A stretch of 10,477 nucleotides of DNA from JBGPLH01 sp041486365 [NCBI: Thermodesulfobacteriota bacterium] (GTDB lineage: Bacteria > JAUYMQ01): assembly GCA_041486365.1 (NCBI GenBank), contig JBGPLH010000091.1, positions 1 through 10,477 on the forward strand, written 5' to 3'. Positions 6,868-10,477 of this stretch are shown piece by piece. The notes beneath the pieces are model-generated. The model did no database searches, was not told the origin of the DNA, and saw nothing but the letters and a program-made list of their open reading frames with translations. Both the position numbers and the translations under genes were made by a program. Position 1 is the first letter of the stretch, and every line of letters starts with the position of its first letter.

Positions 6868-8679
6868 TCACTGGACCGTGAGCCCGCCGGGGAGGACGAT
6901 CTGCTGGTCGTCCGGGTTCGTGACCTCCACGTCGAAGGTTCCGGTCCCGACCTGGAACTGATTGATCGTCCCCTGCAGCGTGGACGCGTTGATCAGCGTG
7001 ATGTTCTGCACCTGCTTGGGGCTCACCCCCGTGCGACGGAGCAGGACGAGGGGCGTGCCGTAGAAGTTCGCGCCGTGGAGCATGATCGTCGCGGTGCCCC
7101 CCGCGTATACCGCCGGGTTCGGTGTCACGCTCGTGAGAGCGGGTGGGGGGTTGAAGGCCGTAATGCTGCTCTTCAGCATGAGCTGGTTCCGCAGATACGC
7201 CGCGTCGATCTCCCGGAACCAGGGAAGTGCCGTGCCCGCCGCGCCCACGATCTGCTCGTAGGTGAAACCTGAGCCCTGCTTCATCAGATAGTTCTGCGTC
7301 GGGATCCCCCACGTCACCGTGAGGTCGTGGTAGACGCCCGCGCCGGAGGAGCCTCCCCAGAGCCCCCCGGGCGCGGCCCCCGGCGCCGTGAGCCCGATCG
7401 TGTGTGCGGCCTCGTGCGCCGTGATTGTCGCGACGAACTGGGCGAACGTGGAGACGCCCAGGTCGATCGCGCTCCAGCGCGCGGCCTCGGCGGGCGGCGC
7501 GATCGAAGGGTCGAAGCCCGCCGCAAGCACGGTCGCGTCGAGCGGATGCTCGCCGACGGGGACGCCCCCCGCCGCGGAGCGCAGCGGGTTGAAGGCCGCC
7601 TGGAAGTTCGGATTGCCCTGGAAGTAGAGGAACTCGCGCGGGAAGATCCCGTAGTTCGGCGAGAGCGCGCAGGTGTCGGTATAGGTTTGGATATTGTTCT
7701 TGTCGTAGGGGGTCAGGCCGAAGGAAACCCCGCCGGTGGGGTCCTCGCCGCCGACGCAGATGCGCGTGGCCCCGGTGACCGTGGTCGCGGAGAAGGCGAC
7801 GGTGACCGGGTCGGGCCCCAGCGTGCCATCCGCGTTCTGCCCGTAGAACGCCCGGATGTCCGCCAGCGCCCGCGCGATGACCGTGGCCCGCACCGTGGCG
7901 GACAGGGACGGTTCCGAGACGGACCCCAGACCGAAGGCGCGCAGATCCTCGTCGAAGTCGTTCCCGCCGATGCCGTCGCGATCCTGACCAAAATCAAGGA
8001 AGACCTTCTGGGCGGCGCCGATGGGGGGTGTGACGGCCCAGTTCCGCACGGCGACCCCGTAGGTGGCCGGCTGAATCACGTCTCCGTGCCGGTTGTGCAC
8101 CTGAAGGGTGAAAAAGACGTTGCGGGCCGGGAAGGCGCGCTGGGCATCGACCTTCCAGGACGCCCCGGAGGGAGTGGTCTCGAACAGAAAGGCGAGGTTC
8201 GCTCCCGTCAACCAGGCACCCGCCGGCTCCGTGGCGACCAGGCTCGTGTCGTACACACTGATGAGCGGCGCTCCCGGCGGATTGGTGATCGTGAAGTCGA
8301 CCGTGAACCCGCTCGGCGGAACGGCGAGCAGGTTGTTCATGTCGTCGGGAACCCGATCGACGGTGAGGAAGATCGTGGCGGGGGGAACGGGGGTAGGCGG
8401 CTTGCCAAAGTTCGCGGCGAGGATGGCGAGGTCGCGGAAGTCGATCCGCTGATCGACGTTCAGGTCCGCGCCCTGGTCGTACTTGGGAGAGCCCAGGGCC
8501 GTCCCATAAACGGTCCCGAGCCATTGCACGTCGGTCGAGTTGATCGCGCCGTTCCCGTCGAGGTCGCCGAGGACGTCCGCACGGGACTCGGCCGCCCCGC
8601 AAAGCAGGGCGAGGAGACACAGCGCGATGGCGCGCCCGAGCATTCCCCGTGCGCCTGATGATGGAGCAGAACGGCCCAT
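6868..8679 (-). CDS. Secreted dockerin-containing putative zinc metallopeptidase with IPT/TIG domain
   Basis: Predicted extracellular protein of 603 residues. After a signal peptide (hydrophobic core about 14-29, cleavage near ESRA) comes a type I dockerin-like pair of calcium loops: DLDGNGAINSTD (39-50) and DLNVDQRIDFRD (72-83). A Pro/Thr linker (about 94-102) follows. The central region contains HEAAHTIGL (422-430), an HExxHxxG zinc motif whose Glu would be catalytic; a metzincin would have a third His three residues after the Gly, but here it reads Ala, so the third ligand is uncertain (His451 is a candidate). NYLM (463-466) could be a Met-turn. Residues about 512-603 fit an IPT/TIG immunoglobulin-like domain (PALTSVTPNPAVYAGGTATI). 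There is no C-terminal sorting tail, so retention through a cohesin is plausible. Start ATG 8677-8679 or ATG 8641-8643; neither has a good ribosome site. The frame is open to 8844, but that part overlaps a terminator. Confidence 0.85.
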   Translation of the reverse strand: MGRSAPSSGARGMLGRAIALCLLALLCGAAESRADVLGDLDGNGAINSTDVQWLGTVYGTALGSPKYDQGADLNVDQRIDFRDLAILAANFGKPPTPVPPATIFLTVDRVPDDMNNLLAVPPSGFTVDFTITNPPGAPLISVYDTSLVATEPAGAWLTGANLAFLFETTPSGASWKVDAQRAFPARNVFFTLQVHNRHGDVIQPATYGVAVRNWAVTPPIGAAQKVFLDFGQDRDGIGGNDFDEDLRAFGLGSVSEPSLSATVRATVIARALADIRAFYGQNADGTLGPDPVTVAFSATTVTGATRICVGGEDPTGGVSFGLTPYDKNNIQTYTDTCALSPNYGIFPREFLYFQGNPNFQAAFNPLRSAAGGVPVGEHPLDATVLAAGFDPSIAPPAEAARWSAIDLGVSTFAQFVATITAHEAAHTIGLTAPGAAPGGLWGGSSGAGVYHDLTVTWGIPTQNYLMKQGSGFTYEQIVGAAGTALPWFREIDAAYLRNQLMLKSSITAFNPPPALTSVTPNPAVYAGGTATIMLHGANFYGTPLVLLRRTGVSPKQVQNITLINASTLQGTINQFQVGTGTFDVEVTNPDDQQIVLPGGLTVQ

Positions 8680-8852
8680 GTTTGCCCACGAGGACTCACG
8701 CCGCCGGTCTACCGCGCGGGTTTCCGCGCGCTCCCCGGCCGCGTGTCGAGGACGCCGCCTCCCCTCCCCGCACCCAGTAAAAACAATGGGAGGCCCGGAG
8801 TGGATGGCGCACTCCGCGAACCTCCCGACTGGCCCCAGGCGCAAGGACGCGG
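8680..8852 (-). other. Intergenic region between PEP-CTERM and dockerin genes
   Basis: A gap of 173 bases. Its right half holds the terminator of the PEP-CTERM gene (8778-8826). The left half, 8680-8777, must carry the promoter of the dockerin gene if that terminator works, but I see no convincing -35/-10 pair there. Confidence 0.5.
8778..8826 (-). terminator. Rho-independent terminator of the PEP-CTERM gene
   Basis: On the minus strand GGGAGG (8821-8826) pairs with CCTCCC (8788-8793), and inside it CGGAGTG (8810-8816) pairs with CACTCCG (8796-8802). The two stems are separated by a small internal loop. The hairpin is followed at once by ATTGTTTTTA, a uridine run. It starts 26 bases after the stop codon at 8853-8855, the expected place. 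This is the clearest terminator in the window. Confidence 0.8.
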
Positions 8853-9536
8853 TCAGCCCGCCCGTGCCGCCACGCCCTTCCTTCTTCGCAGCGCCATCAC
8901 CCCAAGGCCACCGCCCAGCAGCAGGAGCGTGGAGGGCTCAGGCACGTTCACGTAGATGTCGTAGTTCGCGGTGGCCCCGAAGTTCGCCGAGAACGTCGAG
9001 CCTGAGACGACCGGAAAACTCGAGAAGTTGATCAGGATCGTGGCGTGCTTGCCGATCCCTCCGAACTGGCTCGCGAGCGTTCCCCCCGTGATCACGAGGT
9101 CGCTCCGCGTAAAGTCCCCCTGCCCCCCGAAGTTCATGTTCCCAAAGGTCCCCGGGGTTCTCGAAGAGACCTTGATGAACGCGATGTCGAAGGTGAGAAG
9201 GGCCTGCGTCTGATTCGCGGGGTCCACGATCCAGATGTCGGGGAGAGAGTCGGGGGTCCCGATGAACGTCGTGCCGACGCTGTTGGCGGTCTCGGATCCG
9301 CTCAGCACCATCTCGAGATGGAAGTTGTTGACGGTTCCGCCCGCAAGCGACGCCGGGGCGAGCGCCTTCCCCTCGCGCGCCGGCAGGTTGACGACGCTGT
9401 TCAGCGTGTTGATCACCTTGTCCGACACCGTGTACTGCGTCTTGGCATCGGTCGCATTGATGTCGATGATCGTGGCCAGGGCCGAGCCCGGCGCGAGGAG
9501 AAGGCCCAGGAGCAAGAGCGGGAGCGCGCGCTTCAT
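8853..9536 (-). CDS. PEP-CTERM sorting domain protein of unknown function
   Basis: Exported protein of 227 residues. It opens with a textbook signal peptide (MKRALPLLLLGLLLAPGSALA, cleavage near residue 21) and ends with VPEPSTLLLLGGGLGVMA (198-215) followed by RRRK, the PEP-CTERM signal that exosortase is thought to cleave on the way to the surface or matrix. The body (22-197) is rich in Thr, Ser, Gly and Asn with alternating hydrophobic residues, as in secreted beta-sandwich proteins; it has no cysteine and no catalytic motif I recognise. The ATG at 9534-9536 is set by the signal peptide; only GAGG about 11 bases upstream could serve as ribosome site. It follows the other PEP-CTERM gene by 89 bases and ends at a strong terminator. 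The exosortase is not in this window. The role is unknown. Confidence 0.9.
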   Translation of the reverse strand: MKRALPLLLLGLLLAPGSALATIIDINATDAKTQYTVSDKVINTLNSVVNLPAREGKALAPASLAGGTVNNFHLEMVLSGSETANSVGTTFIGTPDSLPDIWIVDPANQTQALLTFDIAFIKVSSRTPGTFGNMNFGGQGDFTRSDLVITGGTLASQFGGIGKHATILINFSSFPVVSGSTFSANFGATANYDIYVNVPEPSTLLLLGGGLGVMALRRRKGVAARAG

Positions 9537-9577
9537 ACCGAAGAGAACCTCGGAACAGGGCTATGGATGAAATGGGA

Positions 9578-9606
9578 GGACGGGATCCCCGACGAAACAC
9601 CCGTCC
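9578..9606 (-). repeat. Inverted repeat between the two PEP-CTERM genes
   Basis: GGACGGG (9578-9584) and CCCGTCC (9600-9606) form a perfect 7-base-pair stem with a 15-base loop. On the minus strand it is followed by TCCCATTT, a poor uridine tract. It could weaken or end transcription between the two genes, or protect the 3' end of the upstream message. Confidence 0.4.
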
Positions 9607-9611
9607 CCAAC

Positions 9612-9629
9612 CTGACGCAAAAGCGTCAG
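9612..9629 (-). repeat. Perfect hairpin over the stop codon of the 278-residue PEP-CTERM gene
   Basis: CTGACGC (9612-9618) and GCGTCAG (9623-9629) are exact inverted repeats around a four-base loop. The TGA stop (9626-9628) lies inside the stem. No uridine run follows on the minus strand. Together with the repeat at 9578-9606 it may form a bipartite transcription end or an mRNA-stabilising structure. Confidence 0.45.
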
Positions 9630-10462
9630 CCGCGCAACCGCCGGACCAGCCAGCCGAGTCCCAACGCCGTCAGAGCGAGGCTCGAGGGTTCCGGGACCGG
9701 ATTGAAGGGGGCCGACTCCGTGGGCTGGACCGCACCCTTCACATGGAACGTGAAGTCCTGATCGAACACCTCGGTGTCCCCCGCTCCTGGATCCAGGTTG
9801 TCGCCCGGATTGCCGATGAGGTCGGGGCTAAAACTATCCACGCCACCGAAGAGCAGCGAGATGGAGCCGATGGGTCCGTAGGCCTGCTTGAACTGTGTGT
9901 CCCCGCCCGTCACCGAGAAGTTCCCCGTGAGGGAGAAGGTCTGCGTCGTGAGCGAGGGGTCGATGATCGACTCGAGGAGGATCGGCGTCGTGAAGTCGCC
10001 GGTGATCAGGAGCCGGCCGTCCTGCTCGGGATCATAACCGTTGCTCTCCGGATCGTTGTTGACCGGGCTGCAACCCGGGACCGTGCAGTTCGGCGCGTAC
10101 AGCTCGACATCCGTGTTCCCCGCGGCCCCCGCAAAGCTGGCCACGAAGTTGTACGTCCCGTCGCCGTTGGGGGTGAGGGACTCCGAGACGAAATCGATGT
10201 CGAAGACGAACATCCCGCCGTAGATTTCCGTGTAGATGTCGCCGAGCGTCGTCGCGAGCGACGTGGCGATTCCTTCCACGTGGAGGGCGCCGGTGCCCGC
10301 CGTGTAGGCGCCCCCATTCAGCGCGGTGTCGTAGAACACCGACTCGATCTGATCACCCGTCTGAAGACCGTAGTACGAAGCCGCACCTGCCGTTCCCGGC
10401 AGCGCAATCAAAGCAATCAGTGCCGTGGCTCCGATGGCACCCCGCCATCCACGTGACTGCAT
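9626..10462 (-). CDS. PEP-CTERM sorting domain protein of unknown function
   Basis: Exported protein of 278 residues. The signal peptide spans about 1-28 (core GATALIALIALPGTAGA). The C-terminus is VPEPSSLALTALGLGW (256-271) with VRRLRG behind it, the PEP-CTERM tripartite pattern of motif, helix and basic end. The mature part is acidic and rich in Gly, Asp, Asn and Thr, with beta-like alternation. A short stretch at 125-148 contains two cysteines (126 and 131) and several Asp/Asn, possibly a disulfide-closed loop. No enzyme motif is visible; many PEP-CTERM proteins of this kind are treated as matrix or surface components. The ATG at 10460-10462 has GGGGAGG four bases upstream (10467-10473), the second-best ribosome site in the window. 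Promoter and upstream neighbour lie beyond the right edge. Confidence 0.92.
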   Translation of the reverse strand: MQSRGWRGAIGATALIALIALPGTAGAASYYGLQTGDQIESVFYDTALNGGAYTAGTGALHVEGIATSLATTLGDIYTEIYGGMFVFDIDFVSESLTPNGDGTYNFVASFAGAAGNTDVELYAPNCTVPGCSPVNNDPESNGYDPEQDGRLLITGDFTTPILLESIIDPSLTTQTFSLTGNFSVTGGDTQFKQAYGPIGSISLLFGGVDSFSPDLIGNPGDNLDPGAGDTEVFDQDFTFHVKGAVQPTESAPFNPVPEPSSLALTALGLGWLVRRLRG

Positions 10463-10466
10463 AAAG

Positions 10467-10473
10467 CCTCCCC
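10467..10473 (-). promoter_or_regulatory. Ribosome binding site of the 278-residue PEP-CTERM gene
   Basis: GGGGAGG on the minus strand, followed by CTTT and ATG. It supports the start at 10462, which also begins a good signal peptide. Confidence 0.65.
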
Positions 10474-10477
10474 AGAT

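Noticed and set aside
8680-8844. N-terminal extension of the dockerin protein to 8844
   Set aside because: It would place the signal peptide more than 65 residues inside the protein and start within the terminator of the preceding gene.

Overview
The window is high-GC DNA in which every supported gene lies on the minus strand, so transcription runs from right to left. It looks like a bacterial chromosome. Several secreted proteins carry PEP-CTERM or IPTL-like sorting tails, a dockerin, a cohesin-like domain and thrombospondin type-3 calcium repeats. That mix is typical of GC-rich, largely uncultured lineages such as Candidatus Eisenbacteria and relatives, and also occurs in Planctomycetota and Myxococcota. 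This placement is inference; no rRNA or other decisive marker is present. I see no mobile elements, CRISPR arrays, tRNAs or rRNAs.

Right part (10462 down to about 5042), secreted and surface proteins: two PEP-CTERM proteins of unknown function (9626-10462 and 8853-9536), the second closed by a convincing Rho-independent terminator (8778-8826). Next comes a likely operon of three genes. The first is a secreted dockerin protein with an HExxH zinc-peptidase motif and a C-terminal IPT/TIG domain (6868-8679). The second is an exported protein of unknown family (6058-6771). The third overlaps it by ATGA and is a cohesin-like, calcium-repeat protein with a C-terminal anchor-type tail (5042-6061). 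A dockerin enzyme next to an anchored cohesin-like protein suggests a small surface-docking system outside the classical cellulosome. This is the most interesting point of the window.

Left part (4975 down to 1), cellular functions: a full-length ComEC/Rec2 DNA-uptake channel (2447-4975); a diguanylate cyclase with a degenerate receiver, a GAF-like middle and an intact GGDEF domain (756-2228, TTG start), preceded by a hairpin-rich 218-base leader; and the first 177 codons of histidyl-tRNA synthetase (1-531), which runs off the left edge and has a good sigma-70 type promoter at 685-713.

No stretch longer than about 225 bases lacks a gene. The larger gaps (532-755, 2229-2446, 8680-8852) are described as promoter, structured leader and terminator regions.
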